This document shows positions 1 to 8,511 of a DNA stretch of 64,000 nucleotides, one piece after another (within the stretch, counting starts at the first letter, position 1; each line of letters starts with the position of its first letter). This DNA comes from Sphingopyxis sp. LC363 (GTDB taxonomy: Bacteria; Pseudomonadota; Alphaproteobacteria; Sphingomonadales; Sphingomonadaceae), in NCBI RefSeq assembly GCF_000756385.1, contig NZ_JNFC01000007.1:22928-86927 (forward strand), read 5' to 3'. The notes below the pieces were generated by a model. The model saw nothing but the letters and a program-made list of their open reading frames with translations, was not told the DNA's origin and ran no database searches. A program made the translations under genes and the position numbers.

Positions 1-1
1 C

Positions 2-730
2 GCCCACTTCGGCACCGAAGAATCAGGGACGACGGGAACGGTCAGCGGGCGGGTGCGGATGGCGGGCTTTGGCGACAGCGTGCGCGAATCGCTTGCCACG
101 TCGAATGGCCGCATCGCGTTCGTCATGCCGCGGGGCACCTTCTGGACGCGCAACATCCAGCTCGCCGAACTCGATATCGGCACGTTCGTTCAGAAGATGT
201 TCCAGGAAAAGCTGAAGAAACCGGTCGATATCAATTGCGGCGTCATCGCCTTCACCGTGCGCGGCGGCGTCGCTGCCGCCGATCCGATCCTCATCGACAC
301 GAAAAAGAATGTAATGCTCGGCCGCGGCGGCTTTTCGTTCCGCAGCGAGGCGATCGATATGGCGGTTCGCGCCGACGGCAAGACCTTCAGCCTTTTTTCG
401 GGCCAGTCGCCGGTTGGCGTCGGCGGCTATTTCGCGGCGCCCAAAATCGATCCGATCAGCGACGAACTGGTGGGGCGCGCGGGCGCCGGGCTCGGGCTCG
501 GTATTCTGGCGAGCCCCGTCGCCGCGATCGCGCCCTTCATCGACCCGGGCGATGCCAAGGCTGCCCAATGCGGCCCCGTCCTTGCGGGCGCGACCGCCAA
601 GGCGCAGCGGACAGCCAAGGGCAAGCCGCGCGACGACGTCGGCAAGGGAACGACCGCCAAGTCGGAGGACGGCAAGCAGAATTCCGAGGGCCGGAAGGAA
701 CAGCGCAAGAAATTCCTCGGAATTTTCTGA
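2..730 (+). CDS. AsmA-family protein, C-terminal part (cut by window edge)
   Basis: The reading frame is open from the first bases of the window, so the start lies upstream. About 240 residues are visible. The segment TVSGRVRMAGFGDSV followed by regularly spaced hydrophobic beta-strands ending in a short basic, Lys-rich tail resembles the C-terminal end of AsmA/TamB-like proteins. That family is anchored in the inner membrane, faces the periplasm and is linked to envelope lipid homeostasis. The visible part has a Pro/Gly/Ala-rich hydrophobic stretch (about GAGLGLGILASPVAAI) and then a charged tail. The family call rests on this C-terminal pattern only; the N-terminal membrane anchor is not in the window. 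Confidence 0.7.
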   Translation, partial: AHFGTEESGTTGTVSGRVRMAGFGDSVRESLATSNGRIAFVMPRGTFWTRNIQLAELDIGTFVQKMFQEKLKKPVDINCGVIAFTVRGGVAAADPILIDTKKNVMLGRGGFSFRSEAIDMAVRADGKTFSLFSGQSPVGVGGYFAAPKIDPISDELVGRAGAGLGLGILASPVAAIAPFIDPGDAKAAQCGPVLAGATAKAQRTAKGKPRDDVGKGTTAKSEDGKQNSEGRKEQRKKFLGIF

Positions 731-837
731 TCGCGGGGCGCGGCGCAGGCGAGCCCGGGCAACGCCTGGCCAAATAGAACCGCTCCGACGCCGATATTTC
801 CAGGTTGCCTTCAGCACCGTTTCGGGAATCATGCGTC

Positions 838-2508
838 ATGGCAATGAGGCAACAGAGCTTACGCACAACCTCGACGCGGCGCTGGATCGTGCGAATTCTT
901 ATCTCGCTCCTTCTGGCAGCTGCGTTGCTGTGGCTGACCTCCAAACCGCAAATCGAAGCCGATTCCCGCCCGGTCCTATCGGAAGGTGCCTCGGCAGATG
1001 CACGTGGCGCAGCGGCTTTCCTGGGCGCGGGTTTCGGTGGCATCTCGATGGAATCGCTCGACTCCAGTGCCATTCCCTGGCGGCTTGCAGCCGCTGCGTT
1101 GGTGCTTGACGAACGCCGCCGGAATCCGTCTGCCGCCATCGACCGGGCAACGGTGCGCAGCATCTTGAAGCGCTTCGGGTTCCTCTATCCAGCAACGATC
1201 GCGAACCTTCCCGCGGACCTTCGCCCGCGCGGGGGTGAGATGCCGCTGGGCATCACGCACGGCGCCATCGCGCCGATCGGCGGCACCAGGGTGGAAGTCG
1301 CCAACCTTGGGTGCGCGGCCTGCCATGCCGGCGTGACCTATGATGAAACAGGCGGCCCCCGGCCCGACCGGGCGTGGCTGGGCACGCCCAACAGCTCGAT
1401 CGACCTTGAGGCCTATACGCAGGCGATATTCGACGCGACGCGCCGACACATCGGGTCCGAAGAGTTGCTGACCACCGCCGCAACGCTCTACCCCGAAATG
1501 GGATGGCGCGAGCGGCAGAGCCTGCGCTGGCTGGTCATCCCGCTCGCGAAGCGACGGCTTGCCGCACTGGAGGGTCAACCGCGACCTTTGCCCTTTCCCA
1601 ACGGATCGCCGGGCAGCACCAATGGCGTAGCAGCGCTCAAACACGCGCTTGGTGCGCCGCTTGCCGAAGGCGGGCCGGGCGATGACGGAATTGTTTCGGT
1701 GCCCGAGCTAGGCCGCCGGGAGTGGCGCAGCGCGCTGCTCGCCGACGGGGCCTATGCGCTGCCCGGCGTAAAGCCGGGCGCGACCGTCGAGGCCGACCTG
1801 ACCGCCGAACGACTGCGCGAGCTGGCCGCGATCACCAGTTTCTTCACGGTTCCGAGCATGGGGGTCCATCCCGACCGGGCGCAGCAAGGAATGGGGGATG
1901 CCGAAGCCGTTTTCGCTTGGCTGCGAACCTATCGACCGCAGCCCTTTCCCGGGGCAATCGATCATGCGGCGGCACGGCGCGGCGCGGCGGTTTACCGGGC
2001 GCAATGCGCCGCGTGTCACGGAGATTACGCCATGAACGAAAGCGCGGCACCGCAACTCGTGCGCTTCCCGAACTGGATCGGCGATGTCGGAACCGACCCG
2101 CTGCGCGCGCGCCTGTTCGATGCCGAGCTCCGGAAGGCTGTCGGCAATACCGGATATCGCAAGCTGATCGCCGTGAAGGCGGGGCGGGGATATGCCGCGC
2201 CGCCGCTGGCCGGTCTCTGGTCCTCCGCACCCTATTTGCATAATGGCTCGGTCACGAGCCTTGGCGCGCTGCTCGACCCGACGCAGCGTCAGGCGCGTTT
2301 CCTCGTCGGAGGGCATGCGCTCGATTTCGAAAGCGTCGGACTCCGTCTGGGACCCGCCGGCGCATATCCCGACGGTTACCGCCCCTTTTCGACACCGCAG
2401 TGGACCGACACCACGCAGCCCGGGCGCGGCAATGGCGGACACCTGTTCGGAGCCGGGCTGACGGCTGCCGACCGGCAAGCGCTCATCGAATTTCTGAAGC
2501 GGCTCTAG
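838..2508 (+). CDS. Di-haem cytochrome c (RoxA / cytochrome c peroxidase-like)
   Basis: About 556 residues from the ATG at 838; an upstream in-frame ATG at 805 is less likely because the membrane segment (RILISLLLAAALLWL) sits better behind the later start. Two covalent haem motifs, both CAACH, lie near residues 159-163 and 390-394. An APYLHNGSV segment near residue 464 is typical of di-haem cytochrome c peroxidase-like and rubber-oxygenase (RoxA)-like proteins. The protein is probably held at the periplasmic face by its N-terminal helix. The substrate cannot be read from sequence: peroxide reduction, dioxygenase activity or electron transfer are all possible. Its stop codon overlaps the stop of the convergent nitroreductase gene (2505-2508). 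Confidence 0.75.
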   Translation: MAMRQQSLRTTSTRRWIVRILISLLLAAALLWLTSKPQIEADSRPVLSEGASADARGAAAFLGAGFGGISMESLDSSAIPWRLAAAALVLDERRRNPSAAIDRATVRSILKRFGFLYPATIANLPADLRPRGGEMPLGITHGAIAPIGGTRVEVANLGCAACHAGVTYDETGGPRPDRAWLGTPNSSIDLEAYTQAIFDATRRHIGSEELLTTAATLYPEMGWRERQSLRWLVIPLAKRRLAALEGQPRPLPFPNGSPGSTNGVAALKHALGAPLAEGGPGDDGIVSVPELGRREWRSALLADGAYALPGVKPGATVEADLTAERLRELAAITSFFTVPSMGVHPDRAQQGMGDAEAVFAWLRTYRPQPFPGAIDHAAARRGAAVYRAQCAACHGDYAMNESAAPQLVRFPNWIGDVGTDPLRARLFDAELRKAVGNTGYRKLIAVKAGRGYAAPPLAGLWSSAPYLHNGSVTSLGALLDPTQRQARFLVGGHALDFESVGLRLGPAGAYPDGYRPFSTPQWTDTTQPGRGNGGHLFGAGLTAADRQALIEFLKRL

Positions 2509-3482
2509 AACAGGACAGCGTCGATCGGCAGACGGGCCCGGGCAAAGCCGGGTCCCGAACGCCGGCCGACGCGAAAGGCGCTGACCAGCCGCTGTCCGGC
2601 GGCGATGCCATGGGTTGAAGCGACATGCGACGCCGCCCGCGGATCATCGGCCAGCGCGGCGAGCACCGCCGCACCCATCCCTGCCCGCTCGATGCCGAGC
2701 CACAGGCGGAGAAAATGCCGGCCGCTTTCGAAAGGCGCTTCGACGACGGGACGGTGAAACAAGATGACCGCCGCCGCCGCCGCCACCTTGGCGCCCTCTG
2801 CCAGCAGCGCTGGTGCAACGCGCAGGCGATCGAGCGGACTGAAAAGCGGCCCCAGCACCAGATTCGCGCCGATCGCCTCGACCGGCGACAATGCCATCGC
2901 TTCGGCATTCAACCCGTCGCGCGCCCAACAGGGATGACGCCGCCGCAGCCGCATCCAGCCAAGCAGCTCGCCGCGAAAGGCGCCGTCGCGCATGAAACCA
3001 TAGCTGGCGGCGTCGAATTCCCGCCCGAGCAGGGCAAGCGCGTCGGGTGCCGTGACGATGGTCGCATCGGCGCCTGCGAACTGCTGGACCGCCGCCCGAT
3101 CGGCCTCGGTCGGGACGAGAAAATTTCCGCGCCAGGATGCCCGTTTACCGAGCCATCCGGCCAACGGGTCGACGTCAGCGCCGCGATCGAACCGGTATCG
3201 CGCGATGGCCCGCAGCCCGGCGCCAAGGTCCGGAAGGCCCCTCCGTTCCTCGACAACATGCCAACCCTCGCGCGAGGCTGCGATTCGCAACGCTTCAGCG
3301 GCGGCGCCCAGACTGATGGCGGCATCGTTGCCGGTCGGATCGCCGACCGCCAGCCGGCGCGACAGATCTTCGGCGAGCAACAGCGAATTGTCCTCGATCC
3401 GCCAACGCGCGGGTTGGACATTGTGGACACTCGGTGCCGTGATCGCGTCTTCGACCAGCCGTCGCAATATCGCTTTGGTCAT
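2505..3482 (-). CDS. Nitroreductase-family flavoprotein
   Basis: 325 residues, last gene of a five-gene leftward operon. The N-terminus carries APSVHNVQPARWRI, the FMN-binding opening motif of the nitroreductase fold, and a later Gly/Ala-rich helix plus the GANLVLGPLF region fits the second half of the family. It is longer than the minimal ~200-residue nitroreductase, as in the Acg/MoeY-like subfamily. The ATG at 3482 overlaps the stop of the preceding acyltransferase gene in ATGA, so translation is probably coupled. A longer in-frame opening to 4436 is antisense/shadow coding and is not part of the protein. The operon also holds an E1-like enzyme; fusions of ThiF and nitroreductase domains are known in mycobacterial MoeY, which supports a joint function. 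The substrate is unknown. Confidence 0.8.
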   Translation of the reverse strand: MTKAILRRLVEDAITAPSVHNVQPARWRIEDNSLLLAEDLSRRLAVGDPTGNDAAISLGAAAEALRIAASREGWHVVEERRGLPDLGAGLRAIARYRFDRGADVDPLAGWLGKRASWRGNFLVPTEADRAAVQQFAGADATIVTAPDALALLGREFDAASYGFMRDGAFRGELLGWMRLRRRHPCWARDGLNAEAMALSPVEAIGANLVLGPLFSPLDRLRVAPALLAEGAKVAAAAAVILFHRPVVEAPFESGRHFLRLWLGIERAGMGAAVLAALADDPRAASHVASTHGIAAGQRLVSAFRVGRRSGPGFARARLPIDAVLF

Positions 3483-4573
3483 CCGAGCGTCTTTCGGAAC
3501 AGGTGCAGCTGGTGAAGAGGTTCTGCGCCCAACTTCTCCATCTGGCGCAGGCTTGCAGCATTTTCGTCGGCGATCCAGGTGATGCCCAGCTGCCTGTAAT
3601 GAGCGGCGCGCAGCTGGCGGATCGTGCGCGCGAGCATCGCGCCCATCAAGCCGCGACCGTGCCGATCGCGCACGATCGAATAGAAGATGATGACCGCGCG
3701 GCGGCGGCGGAAACGGAATCGCAGGAAATGCCATAGCGTGAGCGGCCCGATGCGCGAACGGGTCGCGCGCAGAAAGCCGTTGAGGTCGGGGATGCAGATG
3801 ATCGTGCCCACCGGTCGGCCATCCTCCATCAGCACCGACGACAGGCGCGGGTCGAGAATTGCGCTCATTTCGCCCGCCTGGAACGCGAACTCTTCCTCCG
3901 TCAACGGCACGAACATCGGATTCTGCGCGAACCCGTCGTTGAGCACCGCCCGCGCATCCTCCATGCGCTCCGGGAAACTGCGCCGCTCGATCGGGGCAAA
4001 GCTGTAGGCCCCGCTTGCGACGGGCTCCTCCGACGGCGATGCGGCGCGTTCGAGGTCGAGCTCGAAAGTCGTCATCGGAAAAAAGGGTTCGAACCCGTTC
4101 GCTATCAGCAGCCGGGGCAGATGCGGCGGCCCGACGACCATGTCGGTATATCCGCGCCGCGAGAAGCCGCCGGTCATCACCCCGCATTGTTGCATGGCCG
4201 TAAGATTGAAGTTGCCGACCAGTTCGGAAAGGCCGTGCCTTCGCGCAAAATCCTGCGCCGCGCCCAGCAGCGCGGCCGCGGCTTCGGCGTCGTCGGCGCA
4301 GTCGAAGAAGCCGAATTGCGCGCGTTTCCACCCATGTGCCGCATTCGACTGGCCATGCACATGCGCGACGATCCGCCCTATCGGACGCCCGTCGCGATGC
4401 GCCGTCCAGAATGCGAACGGATTTCCGGCAGTCCACAACGGGTTCTTCGCCGTTTCGAGCATGCGGAAAATGTCGCCCTTCATCGGCGAAACATAGCCAA
4501 GCGCGTCATCATAGGCGTTGAAGGGCGCGTCGAAAAAGGCCTGTGCATCGCCCGAACGAAGCTCGATCGTCAT
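3479..4573 (-). CDS. GNAT-type N-acyltransferase (YghO-like)
   Basis: 364 residues. The C-terminal third has a GNAT pattern: a beta-strand (VIIFYSIVRDRHGRG) leading into an acyl-CoA pyrophosphate-binding type turn and helix, then ITWIADENAAS and a final strand. The N-terminal half (KNPLWTAGNPFAFW, RDGRPIGRIVAHVHG) matches the protein encoded at 56526 (KNPWFEHGKAQFF, RDGRTIGRISAHI), so the two are paralogs. That family includes E. coli YghO and, as I recall, bacterial ceramide synthases. Acyl transfer to an amine is therefore the expected chemistry, with an unknown acceptor. It overlaps by 4 nt both the membrane-protein gene upstream and the nitroreductase gene downstream. Confidence 0.75.
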   Translation of the reverse strand: MTIELRSGDAQAFFDAPFNAYDDALGYVSPMKGDIFRMLETAKNPLWTAGNPFAFWTAHRDGRPIGRIVAHVHGQSNAAHGWKRAQFGFFDCADDAEAAAALLGAAQDFARRHGLSELVGNFNLTAMQQCGVMTGGFSRRGYTDMVVGPPHLPRLLIANGFEPFFPMTTFELDLERAASPSEEPVASGAYSFAPIERRSFPERMEDARAVLNDGFAQNPMFVPLTEEEFAFQAGEMSAILDPRLSSVLMEDGRPVGTIICIPDLNGFLRATRSRIGPLTLWHFLRFRFRRRRAVIIFYSIVRDRHGRGLMGAMLARTIRQLRAAHYRQLGITWIADENAASLRQMEKLGAEPLHQLHLFRKTLG

Positions 4574-5709
4574 GCCGCGCCCTCCAGCAACCTTGCCGCG
4601 AGTTCGAGTTCTTCGTCGAGCGCGGCTTCGGATAGGCCGCCGGCAGAAACGGCGAGAAAACGCGGCGGCCGTTGCGACAGGCGGATCAGGTGGCTTGCGG
4701 CATAATGGCCGAGCAGGTCGGCGGCGGCATCCGCGAGTGCGGGGTCGTCAGGCACGAGCCCGCCGTTGATCAGGCGATGTTCGGCAAGCTGTTCGATGAC
4801 CGCTGGCGGATAGTCCGACAAGGCATCGCCTTCGACCAGCACGCCGCGATCGAGCAGTGGGTGTGCCGCAAGCATCGCACTGCGGCGATGCTCGACCCCC
4901 ACCAGCGTCGAAACGAGACCAGCTCGTGCATCATCGTCCAGGGCGAAACGCTCGATCAGCAGCAACAACGCCGCGCCCGCGGTCGCGCAGGCGACGATCG
5001 GTAGCATTTCGATCCCGAGGCCGGGCGGCGCCAACAGCGCCAGCGCGACAATGCCGCCCCCGCCGAGCGCGAGGAGCAGGTCACCGAACAGCTGCCGCGG
5101 TCGCCCCTCGGCCGCCACGAGCCGCGACGTCGCGAGGATCAGGATCAGCACCGCAAACGCACCGCCGCGAACCGAGAGGTGGGGAAACAGTCGCTGAAAA
5201 TCGGTCAGGACGAGCGGCATTGCGAGCAGCAGCGCGATAACGAAAAGATCGGCGGCGCGCCGCTCCGACAACGAAAGCTCGCCGCGACCGCGCATCAGCA
5301 TGACGATCACGGCGATCATCGCCAACATCTGGAAAGCGGCGAGCGCCGCGATCGCGGCGCCGCTCCACACCAGCCCGAAGGTGACCGCAAGAACCGAGAA
5401 GCCGATCGCTCCGACGAGCGCAGCCAGTTTGACGGCGCGTGGTGCGTGGCGACGAACGAGCTCTTCGGCGAGGCGGAGCATGGCGACAGGCAGCCACGCG
5501 GCTGCGATCATCACGAGCGAGGCGACCGGCGGCACCATCCACGCGGCGTATACCAGTCGCAGCAAGAGGAGCGCCCCGACCAGCCCGTACACCAGCCGCA
5601 GCCGCGCCGCGACGGGCGAACGCCGCGCAACCGCCGCGATCCCCCGCCGCGCGACAAGCACTGCAGCGAGCGCGATGAGCGTCAACAGGATCGCTGGCGA
5701 CAGGGTCAC
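4570..5709 (-). CDS. Polytopic membrane protein of unknown function
   Basis: 379 residues from a GTG start at 5709 that overlaps the ThiF-like gene stop (GTGA). Roughly the first 250 residues contain about nine or ten hydrophobic segments (for example AILLTLIALAAVLVA, LRLVYGLVGALLLL, GGIVALALLAPPGLG). The last ~120 residues are soluble and helical with many acidic residues. I recognise no family. It sits between an E1-like enzyme and an acyltransferase in a coupled operon, so it may export or anchor the product of that pathway, but nothing in its own sequence shows this. The ATG at 4573 of the next gene overlaps its stop. Confidence 0.7.
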   Translation of the reverse strand: MTLSPAILLTLIALAAVLVARRGIAAVARRSPVAARLRLVYGLVGALLLLRLVYAAWMVPPVASLVMIAAAWLPVAMLRLAEELVRRHAPRAVKLAALVGAIGFSVLAVTFGLVWSGAAIAALAAFQMLAMIAVIVMLMRGRGELSLSERRAADLFVIALLLAMPLVLTDFQRLFPHLSVRGGAFAVLILILATSRLVAAEGRPRQLFGDLLLALGGGGIVALALLAPPGLGIEMLPIVACATAGAALLLLIERFALDDDARAGLVSTLVGVEHRRSAMLAAHPLLDRGVLVEGDALSDYPPAVIEQLAEHRLINGGLVPDDPALADAAADLLGHYAASHLIRLSQRPPRFLAVSAGGLSEAALDEELELAARLLEGAA

Positions 5710-6578
5710 GCCATCAGTTTTTTCATGAAGCGCCGCACCAGGGCGCGCTTGACCGCGGCGATCGGCGCCGGCAGCGGTCGCTCGACCTTTCCCGCATGGG
5801 TGTTGAAGAAATAGCCCCGATAATCGACCCCTCCCGGGCGGCCCAGGATGACGCGCACCGCCTCTTCGGCCATCATCGTCCCGGCCATCGTGACCATCGT
5901 CGAGAAAGAAAAGCGCGAGCGTTTGCCCTGTGCGACTTCCGCTGCAACATCGAGGTCGACATATTTGTGACTGCTGCTGTGCGTCAGCACATATTCTATT
6001 TCGAGCATCAGGCATTCGACCGCCATTTCGCGGTCGATATCGGTCCAGGCGACGCCACGCGTCGGATAGCCGAGCCGGTCCTCGATCCGCGGATCGTCGG
6101 GCCGCACGACGGTGACCGACGGCAGTGGCGACGCATAGGCGTCGATCAGCGCCCGGCGATGTTCGCGCGCCTTGCGGTAAAGCTGTGCCCCCGCCGCGGC
6201 ATCGTCGGTGCCATTGATCGCGACCGCCACCGACGGCAGTATCCGGTCGAGTTCATCGACCCACGTACCGTTCAGCACCTCTATATCGAGGCCGGGGTTG
6301 ATTTCCAGCGCCAGATCGCGCGCCGCCTCGACTTTCGGGCGGCCGATGGTGTCGGCGCGGCTGAAAAGCTGGCGGTTGAGGTTCGACACCTCGAAGACAT
6401 CGATATCCGCGATGATAAAGCTGCCGACTCCCGCGCGGACGAGTGCCATGAAAGCAGCGCCGCCCATGCCGCCGACACCGGGGATGAACACGCGCGCGTC
6501 GCGCAGCCTTTCCTGCTCGACCCGGGTCACGAAACCGCGATTTCGCGTGGTCATCTCGCCATAGTCAAAATCGCTCAT
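5706..6578 (-). CDS. E1/ThiF-like adenylating enzyme
   Basis: 290 residues. The Rossmann nucleotide-binding motif GVGGMGG (residues 34-40), a following acidic strand end (IIADID) and the SNLNRQLF segment near residue 66 are the ATP/adenylate site of the ThiF/MoeB/E1 superfamily. These enzymes adenylate a C-terminal carboxylate. The zinc-binding CxxC pairs of canonical MoeB/ThiF are missing, and the only cysteine I see is at about residue 189 (AVECLML), so sulfur transfer or thioester formation in the classic way is doubtful. No ubiquitin-like or ThiS-like partner is encoded nearby. The ATG at 6578 overlaps the stop of the preceding gene. Regulation is presumably shared across the operon. Confidence 0.85.
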   Translation of the reverse strand: MSDFDYGEMTTRNRGFVTRVEQERLRDARVFIPGVGGMGGAAFMALVRAGVGSFIIADIDVFEVSNLNRQLFSRADTIGRPKVEAARDLALEINPGLDIEVLNGTWVDELDRILPSVAVAINGTDDAAAGAQLYRKAREHRRALIDAYASPLPSVTVVRPDDPRIEDRLGYPTRGVAWTDIDREMAVECLMLEIEYVLTHSSSHKYVDLDVAAEVAQGKRSRFSFSTMVTMAGTMMAEEAVRVILGRPGGVDYRGYFFNTHAGKVERPLPAPIAAVKRALVRRFMKKLMA

Positions 6579-7516
6579 CGGGCGGGCCTCAAACGTCTTG
6601 AATGCGTGCTCGCATCGAGCCATTGGATCAGCGGGGCGACGACGGCACCGGTGGCGAGCACCAGCGCTTGCACGGCAAGCTGCGGCAAGGCGCTGCGCGG
6701 CACACTGCGCGACAGGAAGCGCTGTCCGGCGCCGAGATCGATGGCGCCGATCTGCAAAACATCGTCGCCACGGCCATAATCGAGCTCGCGCAGGCAATAT
6801 TCGTTATAGCGTTCGGCCCGATGCTTCGCCGCGACATCGAAGCTCTTCTTCAGATTGTCCGAACCGCCGGTATAGGCGTCGGTGATGATCTGCCGGTCGG
6901 GATCGAACCCGGCGTCGTCGCCGACACCGAAAGCGGCGCGGTGCCGTTTCATGATCTGATGCGCCAGATGGCGATGTGCGAAGCTTTGCCGCGTTGCGTC
7001 CTGGGCGGGGAACACATTGCTGAAGGTTTCGGCGACCATGCCGACGACCGCCGGCACCTGCGTCACGCTGCTGACCCACAGCGGTCGAAGTCCGCCGCGG
7101 AGGAACAGGGCAAAGCAGGTGAGGCCATAGAGTATCCACGACAGGCCGCCGCTACGTTCCGAAGGATCGACCATGACGAGGCCGAGGTGCAGGACATGCT
7201 CGTCGCGCCCGGCGCGTTTGACCGCGAGCTGGGGCATCGCGTTGAAGGCGACCGGCGCTCCGTCGGCGCTGCGACATACCAAGGTGATAACGCAGCGCGA
7301 CCAGGCGTCGGTCCGGGGATCGAAAAGGCCGTAATCGAGATCCTGTCCCGCCAGGCATGCGCGCACGACGGTGCGGCATTGCGCGACCAGCCGGTCGAGC
7401 TCCGCCGGCGCCAGAAACTCGCCGGGTCGTTCATAAATATTGACGACATGCTCGGGCGATGCCCGGAACTGCAGTCTCAATTGCTTGTGCCGAAATGCGG
7501 CCAACAGAATATTCAT
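6575..7516 (-). CDS. Probable GNAT-fold protein, first gene of the ThiF operon
   Basis: 313 residues from the ATG at 7516, which is preceded by a purine-rich GGGAAGGGG ribosome site; a TTG at 7534 is an alternative. A central strand-turn-helix, VLHLGLVMVDPSERSGGLS, looks like the acyl-CoA-binding region of GNAT enzymes, and the N-terminal part (LRLQFRASPEHVVNIYERP) fits no other family I know. The C-terminus ends in a hydrophobic helix (LAVQALVLATGAVVAPLI) that may attach it to the membrane. It overlaps the E1-like gene by 4 nt. The GNAT assignment is an inference from pattern only. Confidence 0.55.
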   Translation of the reverse strand: MNILLAAFRHKQLRLQFRASPEHVVNIYERPGEFLAPAELDRLVAQCRTVVRACLAGQDLDYGLFDPRTDAWSRCVITLVCRSADGAPVAFNAMPQLAVKRAGRDEHVLHLGLVMVDPSERSGGLSWILYGLTCFALFLRGGLRPLWVSSVTQVPAVVGMVAETFSNVFPAQDATRQSFAHRHLAHQIMKRHRAAFGVGDDAGFDPDRQIITDAYTGGSDNLKKSFDVAAKHRAERYNEYCLRELDYGRGDDVLQIGAIDLGAGQRFLSRSVPRSALPQLAVQALVLATGAVVAPLIQWLDASTHSRRLRPAR

Positions 7517-7656
7517 CCGCCCCTTCCCGGCCAATCAGGCGGACTGTAACATCAGTTGGTTAACATGCCATAGCGAGGCTGGCGCAGGTTGGATTCCCCG
7601 ACGGACGACCATTGACGATCAGCGGCAATTCGCTTGCGAGCAAGACCGCCGCGCCG

Positions 7657-8235
7657 TCAGCCAGTCTCGAATATACCGCAAGCGATACGGTCGCCGCTAT
7701 TGCCCGACGGATCGGTCTTCTGATCGTCGACGGACGCGTGGATCACCATGGCCGAGCCATCGCTGTCGAGCAGACCTTCGAAGGTCGCGCCTTGCAACTC
7801 GTACGAAAGCGTGCCGCGCCCGTCTTCGCCGACGACCAGATTGGGCATGTCGCCGGCATGTTGCCCTGCCGGGTCTTCCAGTCCATGCTTCGCACCGGTA
7901 GGGTTCCAATGACCTCCGGCGCTCTCGAATTTGGGAGCGTCGCATTTACCCGTCATATGCACATGGGCCCCGTGCCGACCCGTCGGCAACCCTTCGACCT
8001 GAAGCGCCAACTTGACGCGCCCGTCGACCATTGTTGCGGTCGCCTGTCCGGCAGGCTCGCCCCCGGCGGTCCGCAGGATCGCCGCGGCACTTTCTACCGT
8101 CGTTCCATCGCCGCCGGCCCCGGCCGCTCCTTCTTTCGATACCGTCGGGTCGGGCGCCTGCGTCGAAGTTTCAGGGGCGTCGCAACCGGCCAGCACGGCG
8201 GAAATCGCGACGGTCATCCAGTAAATCTTGTTCAT
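7657..8235 (-). CDS. sodC: Cu-Zn superoxide dismutase, lipoprotein
   Basis: 192 residues from the ATG at 8235, with GGAGG eight bases upstream. The signal sequence ends in a lipobox (VLAGC), so the mature protein is a periplasmic or outer-membrane lipoprotein. Copper/zinc ligands are visible in HGAHVHMTGKC and GGHWNPTGAKHG, and a later HASVDD supplies another histidine region. It converts superoxide to peroxide and oxygen in the periplasm. It is a single gene between the ThiF operon and the AmpG operon. The family assignment is firm. Confidence 0.92.
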   Translation of the reverse strand: MNKIYWMTVAISAVLAGCDAPETSTQAPDPTVSKEGAAGAGGDGTTVESAAAILRTAGGEPAGQATATMVDGRVKLALQVEGLPTGRHGAHVHMTGKCDAPKFESAGGHWNPTGAKHGLEDPAGQHAGDMPNLVVGEDGRGTLSYELQGATFEGLLDSDGSAMVIHASVDDQKTDPSGNSGDRIACGIFETG

Positions 8236-8511
8236 TAAAGGCCTCCGTTGCCATGTCACATATTAAGCAAACCGCCCGGCGGCTCCAACGTTCCGCAATG
8301 GCCCGTCAACCGGCCAGCGCATTGAACCTGCGGGCGCGTCGCGGGGCCAACGAGAAACGCCGAACTTGACGGGCGGGCTCCGCTCGCGGAAGGATCGCAC
8401 GCTCGGGACGGAACAAACAGATCGGGGCAAAAAAGGGTCGATGAGAGGTTCATTCCACCGCGGAATCGCGGCGTCAGAGGGCCAGGGGGCCGCCGGGCCG
8501 GGTGCCGGCGC

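Noticed and set aside
3483..4436. N-terminal extension that would fuse the nitroreductase to about 318 upstream residues
   Set aside because: The extension is out of frame with the acyltransferase gene it overlaps and looks like a shadow; the ATG at 3482 is in a normal ATGA overlap.
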